From Paenibacillus doosanensis (GTDB lineage: Bacteria > Bacillota > Bacilli > Paenibacillales > NBRC-103111): a stretch of DNA of 64,000 nt. Positions 9,501 to 18,014 of this stretch are shown piece after piece. The notes below the pieces were generated by a model that saw nothing but the letters and a program-made list of their open reading frames with translations, was not told where the DNA came from and made no database searches. Location: NCBI RefSeq assembly GCF_025060755.1, contig NZ_JANYUY010000024.1, forward strand, positions 42,383 through 106,382, read 5' to 3'. Both the position numbers and the translations under genes were made by a program. Position 1 is the stretch's first letter; every line of letters starts with the position of its first letter.

Positions 9501-9545
9501 CAAGTCTCCATGCACGCTGATTCAGCGGGTAGGGAGGCTTGTTTT
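9501..9545 (+). terminator. Rho-independent terminator
   Basis: CAAGTCTCC and GGAGGCTTG arms are followed by TTTT, 60 bp past the isomerase gene. A small inner GCTG/CAGC stem is present. Confidence 0.75.
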
Positions 9546-9595
9546 GCATTGTTGAACGATCGAGGGAACAGAACTCTGCCGAAGAGACGCTCCCG

Positions 9596-10003
9596 TTAAC
9601 TTGGCTTGTCCTCCGCTTTCCCTAGCCTGGCGTCGATCGCCGTCAGATCGCCTTCGGCATCTGGGCCGAACCAAGCGGTAACTTTGCTGCGCGCTTTGGC
9701 TTTTATGTCGGCGTCGATATACATGGCAATGGTCAGCAGAGCGCCGACCAGAACGCCGAGGTCGTCTCCGAAGCCGATACCCGGCGTAATGTCCGGTATC
9801 GCATCGAGCGGGCTGATGAAATAGCCGAGCGCCCCCATAATGACGGCCTTCGCTTTCATCGGCACCTTCGGGCTTTGCAGCGCATAGAACAGGAGCAGCG
9901 CGGCGTATACGGCTTTGCCGCCCGCTTTTTTGGCGAATTTCTTCATCTTCAGCCAGAACGAATCGTCGGAATATTGTTTGATATACTTGGTTTGATCCTG
10001 CAC
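9596..10003 (-). CDS. DUF1232 (YkvA-type) membrane-associated protein
   Basis: A 135-residue protein with the DUF1232 core: a hydrophobic helix (YAALLLFYALQSP), then KAVIMGALGYFISPLDAIPD and ITPGIGFGDDLGVLVGALLT. The SPLDxIPD motif is the family hallmark. The biochemical role of the family is unknown; it is probably membrane-bound. GTG start at 10003 was chosen because GGAGGAGGAG lies just upstream. It follows the lipoprotein gene by 16 bp on the same strand, so the two are probably co-transcribed. Confidence 0.8.
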   Translation of the reverse strand: MQDQTKYIKQYSDDSFWLKMKKFAKKAGGKAVYAALLLFYALQSPKVPMKAKAVIMGALGYFISPLDAIPDITPGIGFGDDLGVLVGALLTIAMYIDADIKAKARSKVTAWFGPDAEGDLTAIDARLGKAEDKPS

Positions 10004-10019
10004 CGGGACTCCTCCTCCG

Positions 10020-10520
10020 TTATGATCCATCGCCGTATTTGCGCTTCCATTGGTCTTGCCATTCCCGGAAGCTTAGGCCGGTGACTTCTTCCAGCGTTTT
10101 GCCGTCCAATGAATATACGGCCCCGGCTAGCCCCGTCGCATCGGGAAACGAATATCCTCCTATTACCTTGCCGCCGGACAGCATAATATAAACGTTCGTG
10201 TTTACACGGTAGATATTTTCCAGCGGATGTCCCTTTACGGTGAAGGCATAAATCAATATGTCTTGACCGAAATAATCCTCGGGCCGGGCCGTTTGCACTC
10301 CCCATGACTGCCGATAAGGCAGCGTTGAAGTTTCTCCGTACAGCTTGGCGCGATCCAGCGTATATTTCTCTACAAGGCCGCGGACTTTCGTTACTTCATA
10401 TCCTTGCGATTGAACATACCGCTTGGCGGTTTGGGAGCCAGGGTCGCTGTCGCGGCTGCAGGCTGCGGCGCAGGCCAGCAGCAGGCTTATGATCAAACAT
10501 AATGCAGCGAGATTCCTCAT
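10020..10520 (-). CDS. Small lipoprotein, DUF4830-like
   Basis: A 166-residue secreted protein. The signal peptide is MRNLAALCLIISLLLAC with Cys17 as the likely lipid-modified residue (LLAC); C21 is an alternative. The mature part begins with a helix (AKRYVQSQGYEVTKVRG), continues with a beta-rich region, and ends with SFREWQDQWKRKYG. It resembles the DUF4830 group of Bacillota lipoproteins, but this is by eye only. Start ATG 10520 has AAAGGGGAAG upstream; the reading frame extends 10 codons further without a good site. Confidence 0.65.
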   Translation of the reverse strand: MRNLAALCLIISLLLACAAACSRDSDPGSQTAKRYVQSQGYEVTKVRGLVEKYTLDRAKLYGETSTLPYRQSWGVQTARPEDYFGQDILIYAFTVKGHPLENIYRVNTNVYIMLSGGKVIGGYSFPDATGLAGAVYSLDGKTLEEVTGLSFREWQDQWKRKYGDGS

Positions 10521-10624
10521 AGACTTCCCCTTTGCCTCGTCTTCTTGCATGAATGACGGCGCGCCGGCAAAGAAAGTTGCATCATATTCGTAAATTTATA
10601 CGGCCGCGGAAGCCATCTCGCTCC

Positions 10625-11413
10625 TTATGACGGCTCCAGCTCGATCGTAAGACCCGTTTGCGCAAGCGAAACGAACGATGGTAGGGGATAGCTTCGGGCA
10701 AGGTCCACCCCGTGGGACATATGAGTGAAAATGACCCGCCCAGGAGAAATTTCGCTTATAAGCTCCAGCGCCTCGACCATATCGTAGACGGAGCGGGTCG
10801 CGGGAGCGGCTTCTTCCTTGTAAAAATTGGTGCCCAAAATGAGCAGCTGCAGTCCGAACAGCGGGGCTTTCTCTTCGTCGCTCAGACGTATCGAGTCGGG
10901 ACAGTATACGAACGCATAGGAGGGACCGGCGGTCCGTTCGAACCGATAGGCGTAAGAGTATCCGTTCTTGCCATGGCATACCCGCCAAGGACGGATGCGC
11001 CAATGCTCCCATTGCAGGCCGCCCGCGCAGTCGTGAAATTGAAGCTGGTTTTGCAGCCAGGGAAACTGCTTCTGGATCGTCTGCAGCACCTCCAGCGGAG
11101 CGTAGAGCCGGCCTTTGCGCTTCAGCCAGCGGCAGGCGTCGGCCCATTCCGGCAGCCCGCCGATATGATCGAAATGCGCGTGAGTGATCAGCACCCGCTC
11201 TACGAAACGCTTGCCCGCGCGTTCCATCTGACCGCGCCAATCCGGCCCGCAGTCGACGAGCAGCTCGCTGTCTCCCGCATGCAGCATAATAGAGGAACGG
11301 TACCGCCGGTTACTACCGGCCCCTCTCGCTTCGTCGCATATATCGCAGGAGCAATATACCCGCGGAACGCCCATCGAATCTCCCGTTCCCCAGAATGTTA
11401 CCGAATCTTTCAT
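10625..11413 (-). CDS. Metallo-beta-lactamase-fold hydrolase (PhnP-like)
   Basis: A 262-residue MBL-fold hydrolase. It starts MKDSVTFWGTGDSMGVPR with an early pair of cysteines (YCSCDIC) typical of the PhnP group, has ELLVDCGPDWR, the zinc motif THAHFDHIGG, and a late FTHMSHG. PhnP cleaves cyclic ribose phosphates in phosphonate breakdown, and relatives act on cyclic nucleotides. No C-P lyase genes are near, so the substrate is open. Start ATG 11413 has GGGAGAG nearby. It is transcribed alone, divergent from the Nudix gene. Confidence 0.85.
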   Translation of the reverse strand: MKDSVTFWGTGDSMGVPRVYCSCDICDEARGAGSNRRYRSSIMLHAGDSELLVDCGPDWRGQMERAGKRFVERVLITHAHFDHIGGLPEWADACRWLKRKGRLYAPLEVLQTIQKQFPWLQNQLQFHDCAGGLQWEHWRIRPWRVCHGKNGYSYAYRFERTAGPSYAFVYCPDSIRLSDEEKAPLFGLQLLILGTNFYKEEAAPATRSVYDMVEALELISEISPGRVIFTHMSHGVDLARSYPLPSFVSLAQTGLTIELEPS

Positions 11414-11555
11414 GCATAACTCTCCCGTATGAATGCGATTTTTTCCAGAATAACAGGAAATGGATGGATCAACAAGCGGATTCCTGAACCTCCCGATTGA
11501 CGCTTGGCGCATCTGCCTCTACAATAATACCCAAAGTATGAAGGAGGAATGGAGC

Positions 11556-12176
11556 ATGGCGGAGGATACAAGAGGCATCGACTGGGCCAAGCGGATTCAG
11601 GCGATTGCCCAGGCCGGGTTAGCCTATTCCAGGGACGCTTTCGATCTGGAGAGGTTTGAGGAATTGCGCTCCATCAGCGTCGAAATGATGGCTGCTTATT
11701 CGGGACTGGATATTCGGCAGGTAAATCATCTTTTTGCCGGTGAAAGCGGTTACGCTACGCCGAAAGTGGATATTCGCGGAGTCGTCATTCGCGACGGGAA
11801 AATTTTACTGGTACAGGAGAAGAACGACGGAGGGTGGTCTTTGCCGGGAGGCTGGGCGGATATCGGGCTGTCGCCGCGGGAAATCGTCGTGAAGGAGGTT
11901 AAGGAAGAGTCCGGCTACGACGTCGCTCCGGTAAGGCTGCTGGCGGTGCTGGACCGCAATAAGCATCCTCACCCGCCTCATGCCTACGACATCTACAAAA
12001 TTTTCATCCAATGCGAATTGACAGGCGGCCAGGCGCGGGCGAGCATCGAAACGAGCGACGTCGGGTTCTTTGCCCCTGACGATTTGCCGCAGCTGTCGAC
12101 CGACCGAATTACCGAATCGCAGATCGAGCTGCTGTTCCGGCAAGTGCGCGAGCCCGGCGAAGCGGTCTTCGATTAA
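11556..12176 (+). CDS. Nudix hydrolase with N-terminal helical domain
   Basis: A 206-residue protein with an N-terminal helical domain (IDWAKRIQAIAQAGLAYSRD, about 1-60) and a Nudix domain. This is the layout of ADP-ribose or nucleoside-diphosphate-X pyrophosphatases. The Nudix box reads GWADIGLSPREIVVKEVKEE: the usual first Glu is Leu and the Arg of REVxEE is Lys. The K variant is common in this subfamily; the L is less so. The catalytic EE pair is kept. ATG 11556 follows AAGGAGG by 8 bases; the ORF upstream of it lacks a ribosome binding site. Confidence 0.88.
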   Translation: MAEDTRGIDWAKRIQAIAQAGLAYSRDAFDLERFEELRSISVEMMAAYSGLDIRQVNHLFAGESGYATPKVDIRGVVIRDGKILLVQEKNDGGWSLPGGWADIGLSPREIVVKEVKEESGYDVAPVRLLAVLDRNKHPHPPHAYDIYKIFIQCELTGGQARASIETSDVGFFAPDDLPQLSTDRITESQIELLFRQVREPGEAVFD

Positions 12177-12197
12177 TCGGCGGGAGGGTATCGGGTT

Positions 12198-14021
12198 ATG
12201 GCAAGCCGGCTGCTGGCACGCTTTCATCACTTTCTGCTCGGGACGAGCCTGCAAAACAAGCTCATCATATTTTTTCTTCCGCTCGCCATCATTCCCTTGT
12301 CGATATTAGGAACCTTTTCCTATTACAAATCCTCGCAGGTCGTACAGACGCAGGTTTGCCAAACGATTCTGGAAAGCCTGTCCCAGGTTAACTACAGCCT
12401 GAACTATTTTGTTAAAGATATCGAACAATTAACGATGTATATTTACAGCAACCGCGAGATTCAGGACGTGCTATCGAAGAGCTCGGACCGCCCGCTGGCG
12501 GAGAAGCATCAGGATGAGAAACGGATTCAGGATTTGCTTGAAACGTTCCTCGGCTTCAAAAGCTGGAATATTGCGATTTATTTGCTGGGAGAGAACGGCG
12601 ATCGCTATTTTACGGGAAATTTGCTGCCCAGCCAGTATGACGATTACAACGTCAACTGGGGGCTGTTCCGCAAAATGAGCCTGGCCGGCGGCAATGTTGT
12701 CTGGGATACCCACTACAGCATGAAGAAGACGGAGGACTTCGGCATCGTTCTAAGCAGCGGCAGGCTGCTGAAGAAGATCGAGACCAGCCAGCCGCTCGGC
12801 TATATGATCGTCGATATTATGGAGAACGCTCTGGCGGATAAATACAATAAGGCGCATTTGCAGCCGGGAGGGCAAATGCTGCTTCTCGACCGGGGCGGCT
12901 ACGTCATCTCCAGCACCCCGTCCAAGCATATCGTCGGTACGAAGCTGAACGAGCCTTATCTCGATCAGGTGCTGGCAGGCAGCAAAGGCTTCTTCGAGCT
13001 GCAGGGCGTTAGCGGTGCGCCGCCGGCGATGGTCGTCTACGATACGTCGGAGATGACGGGCTTCAAGCTGGTCAGCGTAGTGCCGATAGAGATGCTGACC
13101 AAGGAAAGCAGCAGCATCAGAAATCTGACACTGTACGTCATCATCTGCTTCGGGATCGTTACGTTCTGGCTCGCCTACGTGCTGTCGGTGACGATTACGA
13201 AGCCGCTGCGCAAGCTTAAGTCGCTGATGTACTTGGTCGAGAACGGCAATATGGATGTCGCTTTTCCGTCCAAATACAGGGATGAGGTAGGACAGCTAGG
13301 CCTTAGCTTCAACAAGATGCTGCTTCGCATCAAGCAGTTGATCGACGAAGTGTACAAGAAGCAGCTGATGGTGCAGGAGGCGGAGATCAAGGCGATTCAG
13401 GCGCAGTTCAACCCGCATTTTCTGTACAATGCGCTCGACTCCATCAACTGGATGGCTCGCATCCACAAGCTGCCCGACATCAGCCAGACGGTCGTTTCGC
13501 TGGGCGAGCTGCTGCGCTTCAGCATTCGCAAAGGCCAGCCGTTCATTCAAGTGAAGGAAGATATGCAGCAGATCCGCAACTTTCTCGTCATTCAAAAAAT
13601 GCGGTACGGCGATAAGCTCGAAGCCGAGCTGGAGATCGATGAGGAGATTGAGCCGCTGTATACGCTGAAGCTGCTGATTCAGCCGCTCGTGGAGAATGCG
13701 GTGACGCACGGTCTTGAGGTCAAACCGGGCAAAGGACATTTGTCGATCCGCGGTCGGCGCGTCGGCGACAAAGTGCGCTTTGAAGTGAGCGATGACGGAG
13801 CAGGTATGCCCCGGGAGCGGGCGGAGCGGATATTAAGCGGCAAATATGAAGCGCCGGACGGGCGCAGCACCGGCATCGGGCTGGAAAACTTGCGCAAGCG
13901 GCTGGAGCTGTATTTCGGCGGCAGGTACCGCCTGGACATTCGGAGCGAAGAAGGACAAGGAACGACCGTTACGGTCGAAATTCCCGTCATGCGGACAGCA
14001 GGAGAGGATCAACATGTATAA
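12198..14021 (+). CDS. Membrane sensor histidine kinase, YesM family
   Basis: A 607-residue kinase. The first membrane segment at about 25-45 (LIIFFLPLAIIPLSILGTF) is followed by an extracytoplasmic Cache-type sensor. The second segment at about 312-333 (YVIICFGIVTFWLAYVLSV) leads to a HAMP region. The phospho-acceptor box is QFNPHFLYNALDSINW, and the ATP-binding N box is PLVENAVTHG with DDGAGMP and GIGLENLRKRL. YesM-type kinases sense extracellular carbohydrates or cell-wall signals and signal to AraC-type regulators. Its stop codon overlaps the start of the partner regulator by 8 bases, so they are translationally coupled. Confidence 0.93.
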   Translation: MASRLLARFHHFLLGTSLQNKLIIFFLPLAIIPLSILGTFSYYKSSQVVQTQVCQTILESLSQVNYSLNYFVKDIEQLTMYIYSNREIQDVLSKSSDRPLAEKHQDEKRIQDLLETFLGFKSWNIAIYLLGENGDRYFTGNLLPSQYDDYNVNWGLFRKMSLAGGNVVWDTHYSMKKTEDFGIVLSSGRLLKKIETSQPLGYMIVDIMENALADKYNKAHLQPGGQMLLLDRGGYVISSTPSKHIVGTKLNEPYLDQVLAGSKGFFELQGVSGAPPAMVVYDTSEMTGFKLVSVVPIEMLTKESSSIRNLTLYVIICFGIVTFWLAYVLSVTITKPLRKLKSLMYLVENGNMDVAFPSKYRDEVGQLGLSFNKMLLRIKQLIDEVYKKQLMVQEAEIKAIQAQFNPHFLYNALDSINWMARIHKLPDISQTVVSLGELLRFSIRKGQPFIQVKEDMQQIRNFLVIQKMRYGDKLEAELEIDEEIEPLYTLKLLIQPLVENAVTHGLEVKPGKGHLSIRGRRVGDKVRFEVSDDGAGMPRERAERILSGKYEAPDGRSTGIGLENLRKRLELYFGGRYRLDIRSEEGQGTTVTVEIPVMRTAGEDQHV

Positions 14022-15618
14022 GGTGTTTCTTGTGGAGGATGAATGGCTCGTTCTGCAAGGGCTGAAGCTGACGATTCCCTGGGAGGAGCTGAACTGTGAA
14101 ATTATCGGCGAAGCATCTGACGGCCGGACGGGAGCCGAGCTGATTTTGACGGCCAAGCCGGATATTGTGCTTACGGATATCCGCATGCCCGCGATGGATG
14201 GGATTCAGTTAGCGGAGCAGGCCGCGGCGGGGCTGCCCGGGATCAAGATCGTGTTCCTTACCGGCTTTGACGATTTCGCCTACGCGCAGAAGGCGGTAAA
14301 GCTGGGGGCGGCGGACTTCGTGCTCAAGCCGACCAATGCGGACGAGCTCATTCAAGTGATCGGGAGGATCACGTCTCAGCTGGATACGGAGCGCAGCCGG
14401 CGTTCGTTTCAAGAACGGCTGGAGCACCGGGCCAAGTTGGAGCATCCGCTAATTATGGAGAAGATGCTGTACGAGTTGATGCAAGATTATGCCGGACCGA
14501 CGCTGAAGGAGCTGTTTCTCGAGTATGGGGAATGGTCGGAAGCGGGGGCGGAAGGAGACGGATTTCCTCCTTACCGGCTGCTGTTGATACAACTGGACGG
14601 TCTATGCCGCGAGTCCGCGGAGCGCGAGAGACAGCTGGAGCAGGTGAGGGAGCAGGCTCAGGAGCTTTCAGCGCTCCCGGTCGTCCGCATGAGCGAGAAC
14701 CGCTATGCGCTTATTGCGAATCGCCGTACCGGCCGCGAGGCGCTGATGGAGTCTGCGGCAGCGCTGCTTAGGCGGCTGCCGGTTTTAACGCGAAGCTATG
14801 TAATAGGGGTCAGCGCTCTGTTCACCGCCGGCATCGAGTCGCTTCCGGCGGCTTATCAGCAAGCGATGCGCGCGTTGTATCAGACCGTCTTTCTCGGCCG
14901 GGAGACATGGATATGGTATGAAGATATCGAGAGAGAGCAGGCGGACGAGCCGGGGAGCGAAGACGCCGTTCAAGAATGGATCGATCTGGTAAAATGGGGC
15001 CATGCGGCGTCGATTGAAGCCCATACGGCGGCATGGTATTCTCGTCTGCTTCACCGGTATCCGGACGGTCTGGAGGCGCGAAGACGCTTCTTCGAATTTA
15101 TCGTCGCGCTGTATTCGGCGCTGCTGCGCGATCATGAGCTGCGCGAAATCGTGCTGGGGAGCGATTTTCTCCTCGCCTTCGCCGAACGGCTGGAGCATAC
15201 GCTGGAACGTTCGCTGGAGCTGCTTCGCGCCATGCTGGCCGAATGGAACGGGCTGTTGGCGGAGCAGGGCGAAACCCGGAAGAAAAGCGGCTTCGAGGAG
15301 ATCGAAGCGTTCATCCAAAGCCATTATGCCGAAGATATTACGCTGCAAGGCATCGCCGAGCGTTATCATATGAGCGAGAGCTATTTCAGCCGGTTGTTCA
15401 AAAAGCAGGTCGGCACGAGCTTCCTTGAGTATGTAACGATGATTCGGGTGCGGCAAGCGAAGGAGCTGCTGGCAAATCCGCGGCTGAAAATTTATGAGGT
15501 CTCCCTGCAGGCAGGCTATCAGGATTCCAGGTATTTCAGTCAAATATTCCGCAAGTATACGGGGGAGACGCCGACCGAATTCCGCAAGCGGCTCGGTATT
15601 GAGCCGCTGCCGCTCTAA
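14014..15618 (+). CDS. AraC-type response regulator, YesN family
   Basis: A 534-residue response regulator. The receiver domain begins MYKVFLVEDE with phospho-acceptor Asp55 (VLTDIRMPAMDG) and Lys of LKPT. A long middle region of about 280 residues follows. The C-terminal AraC DNA-binding domain begins near EEIEAFIQSHY and ends in YFSQIFRKYTGETP. It pairs with the kinase upstream. Start chosen at ATG 14014, behind AGGAGAGGA; the frame is open further upstream inside the kinase but that part is antiparallel noise. No transporter or enzyme gene adjoins the pair, so its target is unknown. Confidence 0.92.
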   Translation: MYKVFLVEDEWLVLQGLKLTIPWEELNCEIIGEASDGRTGAELILTAKPDIVLTDIRMPAMDGIQLAEQAAAGLPGIKIVFLTGFDDFAYAQKAVKLGAADFVLKPTNADELIQVIGRITSQLDTERSRRSFQERLEHRAKLEHPLIMEKMLYELMQDYAGPTLKELFLEYGEWSEAGAEGDGFPPYRLLLIQLDGLCRESAERERQLEQVREQAQELSALPVVRMSENRYALIANRRTGREALMESAAALLRRLPVLTRSYVIGVSALFTAGIESLPAAYQQAMRALYQTVFLGRETWIWYEDIEREQADEPGSEDAVQEWIDLVKWGHAASIEAHTAAWYSRLLHRYPDGLEARRRFFEFIVALYSALLRDHELREIVLGSDFLLAFAERLEHTLERSLELLRAMLAEWNGLLAEQGETRKKSGFEEIEAFIQSHYAEDITLQGIAERYHMSESYFSRLFKKQVGTSFLEYVTMIRVRQAKELLANPRLKIYEVSLQAGYQDSRYFSQIFRKYTGETPTEFRKRLGIEPLPL

Positions 15619-15732
15619 ACCGGGGATATAAGCCGGGCGTATCCCGGCTGCCGCTTGGCGGTGCTGCCTGCATACCTGCAAACGATCAACGGGCAGGGGC
15701 GCCAAGAAGCCGGCGTCCGGGAGGCGATGCGG

Positions 15733-16083
15733 TCAGAGCGTCAGTCCGAATCGCTTCAGCTCGATAAATATTTGCTCCAGCTTTTTCCCCTTGTCGGTGA
15801 GCCGATACTCTACGCGCGGCGGAACCTCCGGATATACGGTGCGGGTGACGAGCCCGTGCTCCTCCAGCTCGCGGAGGCGCAGCGACAGCGTCTTCGGGCT
15901 GATGCCGTCCAGACATTTCAGCAGATCGCTAAACCTCATCGTTCCTTCGATCAACAAATCGCGGATAATTAGAAACGTCCATTTGGTTCCAATCACTTCT
16001 ATCGCTTTGACGATGGGACAAATGTCCCCGAGCGTCCCTTTGGTCAGCGCTAGCGGCTGCTCACAACCCGGTTCCACAGGCAT
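15733..16083 (-). CDS. HxlR-family transcriptional regulator
   Basis: A 116-residue winged-helix regulator with the HxlR hallmarks: a conserved Cys (GDICPI), the helix IEVIGTKWTFLIIRDL, LKCLDGISPKTLSLRLRELE, and the wing VPPRVEYRLTDKGKKL. HxlR proteins often sense reactive carbonyls or oxidants through the N-terminal Cys. It is divergent from the Old Yellow Enzyme gene, which is a common target of such sensors. ATG follows AAAAGGAACG. The last residues are short compared with some members. Confidence 0.9.
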   Translation of the reverse strand: MPVEPGCEQPLALTKGTLGDICPIVKAIEVIGTKWTFLIIRDLLIEGTMRFSDLLKCLDGISPKTLSLRLRELEEHGLVTRTVYPEVPPRVEYRLTDKGKKLEQIFIELKRFGLTL

Positions 16084-16143
16084 CGTTCCTTTTCATAAGA
16101 TGGATTGAAACCAACTATAGCACAAAACTATCTTTTCGGAAAC

Positions 16144-16198
16144 TATGTGTATAAAATGTCACTACTTCCGTAAATGAAGTATATGTGTATATAATGTC
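16144..16198. promoter_or_regulatory. Direct repeat in the HxlR-NADPH dehydrogenase divergent promoter
   Basis: TATGTGTATAAAATGTC (16144-16160) and TATGTGTATATAATGTC (16182-16198) differ at one base and start 38 bp apart. The second contains a TATAAT -10-like box. A regulator site, probably for the HxlR protein, is inferred. Confidence 0.5.
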
Positions 16199-16284
16199 TA
16201 CGTGAAAAACAAACTGATGACAGAGCAGATTTTAGATAATAAACCATTCGGATGGTTAACTAAACGATGAGGAGAGACATGTGT

Positions 16285-17304
16285 ATGCCGAGTTTATCTT
16301 CTTCTTTTTCCCTCAAGGGTCTGCAATTAAAAAATCGCGTGGTTATGCCGCCGATGTGCCAATATTCAGTAGAGGCCAAAGACGGTATTCCGACGGATTG
16401 GCATTTCGTGCATTACGTCTCCAGAGCGGTAGGCGGAACGGGCTTGATCATCATGGAAATGACGGATGTCGAGCCGGACGGACGTATTACGGATTACGAT
16501 CTCGGATTGTGGTCGGACGATCAAATTCCCGCCTTCAGGCGCATTATTCAAGAGGTGCAGAAGTACGGCGCCAAAATCGGCATTCAGATTGCTCACGCCG
16601 GGCGTAAGGCGGAAGATGCGGAGATTCCTGTAGGCCCTTCGAATATTCCGGTCAGCCCTGAATTCAAAACACCGCGCGCACTGACTACGGACGAGGTCAA
16701 GGCGATGGTCGTCAAGTTCAAGGAAGCTGCCGTACGGGCTGTAGAAGCCGGCGTCGATACGATCGAGCTGCACGGAGCCCACGGCTATCTGATTCACCAG
16801 TTCCACTCCCCGGCGATTAATAACCGGACGGACGAATACGGTCAGGACTTGGCCCGATTCGGAGTCGAAATCATTCAGGCGGTTAAAAGCGTTATGCCGG
16901 AGAATATGCCGCTTATTATGCGCATATCTGCGGTTGAATATATGGACGAAGGCTACGATCTCGGCCATAGCATTGAAATCAGCAGGCGGTACAAGGAAGC
17001 GGGCGTCGACATGTTCCATGTCAGCTCCGGCGGAGAAGGGCCTTCCGGCTCTAGAAAGCCGGGCAATTATCCGGGCTATCAGGTTCCGATGGCGCGCGCG
17101 ATCAAGCTGGCTCTGAGCGTTCCGGTAATTGCGGTAGGCATTCTTGAGGACGCCAAGCTGGCCGAAGCGACCGTCGCTAATGAGGACGCCGATTTGGTGG
17201 GCGTTGCCCGCGGCATGCTGCGCGATCCGTACTGGGCTGCGCATGCGATTAGGGAAACAACCGGCCAGGTTGCTGCGCCGCGACAGTACGAAAGAGCTTA
17301 TTGA
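16285..17304 (+). CDS. namA: NADPH dehydrogenase, Old Yellow Enzyme family (YqjM-like)
   Basis: A 339-residue FMN flavoprotein that reduces activated C=C bonds of electrophiles such as enals, enones and nitro compounds with NADPH. The YqjM-type active-site Cys is seen at residue 25 in MPPMCQYS. The substrate/FMN motif HGAHGYLIHQFHSP and the TIM-barrel loops AHAGRKAE and GVARGMLRDPYW are present. The usual NRTDEYGG is here NRTDEYGQ. Start ATG 16285 lies 8 bases after GGAGAG. It is divergent from an HxlR regulator, suggesting induction by reactive electrophiles. Confidence 0.92.
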   Translation: MPSLSSSFSLKGLQLKNRVVMPPMCQYSVEAKDGIPTDWHFVHYVSRAVGGTGLIIMEMTDVEPDGRITDYDLGLWSDDQIPAFRRIIQEVQKYGAKIGIQIAHAGRKAEDAEIPVGPSNIPVSPEFKTPRALTTDEVKAMVVKFKEAAVRAVEAGVDTIELHGAHGYLIHQFHSPAINNRTDEYGQDLARFGVEIIQAVKSVMPENMPLIMRISAVEYMDEGYDLGHSIEISRRYKEAGVDMFHVSSGGEGPSGSRKPGNYPGYQVPMARAIKLALSVPVIAVGILEDAKLAEATVANEDADLVGVARGMLRDPYWAAHAIRETTGQVAAPRQYERAY

Positions 17305-17394
17305 AGCTTGCTGCAAATTTTAGTAAATAATGGTAGACGTGCGGCGATTGTTATGGTAATCTATAAGCAATAATCCGGAAGCACCGGTCGGAAA

Positions 17395-17433
17395 AGGTCC
17401 GTTGGCGGCATATGTCGCAGGCGGGCCTTTTTT
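17395..17433 (+). terminator. Rho-independent terminator
   Basis: GGTCCG...CGGGCC arms with an inner GCG/CGC stem are followed by TTTTTT. It directly abuts repeat copy 1. Confidence 0.75.
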
Positions 17434-17434
17434 G

Positions 17435-17604
17435 TTGTTTAGGAAATGATGCGGAGCCATATCCTGTGGATATCCGGGTGCTCCCCCGAAAGGAATGTCT
17501 ACCCATAGAACGATCCAGAGGAAGGGTTAAACGCCGATCCAGCTTAGGCTGGATGCGGACGGAATAAGCTTCAGAGCATCACGTCACTTTTGGGGGATTG
17601 GTTC
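17435..17604 (+). repeat. Dispersed terminator-associated repeat, copy 1 (short form)
   Basis: A 170-bp element running from TTGTTTAGGAAATGATGC to TTTTGGGGGATTGGTTC. It contains a strong hairpin (CCGATCCAGC-TTAG-GCTGGATGCGG). It is nearly identical to four other copies in the window, at 24275, 31135, 39381 and 61312, all on the + strand. It carries no open frame of its own. It lies at the left edge of the RiPP cluster. Confidence 0.85.
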
Positions 17605-17909
17605 TTGCCATTGTATGAAATATGAAAACGATATGTTTTGACGGGCCAACGGGTTCTGACGGAAGCTGGCGGACGCGGTGGTTTTTTTTGTACTGCCGCT
17701 CGTCGTTTTCCAATCGGACGGATTGCTCGAAGCGCACAGGCGGCAATAAAGCCGCGATGTCGTGGATGACGCCGCTAACGGAAAAATAGGCAGTTGAATC
17801 AGTAACAACAGCGGATGCCGATTCATATGTTGTCATGGAGTATTCGATGTGCGCCGTCGATCCCGCGAGAACAAACGCAGCTGAGCGGCTCGCCCAAAAG
17901 AAACCGGAT
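17605..17909. other. Non-coding stretch before the RiPP precursor
   Basis: About 300 bp between repeat copy 1 and a degenerate repeat end. A minus-strand frame of 85 codons (17579-17836) crosses it, but it has no ribosome binding site and its C-terminal end lies within the repeat. I do not call it a gene. No clear promoter is seen. Confidence 0.4.
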
Positions 17910-17950
17910 TCAGCTTCGAAGCATCACGTCGCTTTTGGGGGCCTTTGTTC
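17910..17950 (+). repeat. Degenerate 3' end of the dispersed repeat
   Basis: Only the last about 41 bp of the repeat are recognisable: CAGCTTCGAAGCATCACGTC followed by GCTTTTGGGGGCCTTTGTTC. It matches the repeat 3' end with several changes and sits 65 bp before the precursor gene. Confidence 0.6.
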
Positions 17951-18014
17951 TTTTCTATTCCTAATGCGGAGTACTCTGTCGGCGTGACCACTTAACCTAC
18001 GGAGGATGGTACAA

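Noticed and set aside
10596..11240. 214-codon frame overlapping the metallo-beta-lactamase-fold gene
   Set aside because: Arg/Ala/Gly-rich translation with no family pattern; the overlapping frame has all MBL motifs.
17435..17604. Dispersed repeat as a riboswitch
   Set aside because: Copies lie after terminators and not in 5' leaders of related genes, and no known aptamer core (c-di-GMP, glycine, SAM, TPP) was recognised.
17579..17836. Minus-strand 85-codon frame before the RiPP precursor
   Set aside because: No ribosome binding site, and its C-terminal end is read from the dispersed repeat; the similar ending seen at 61457 is only the repeat again.
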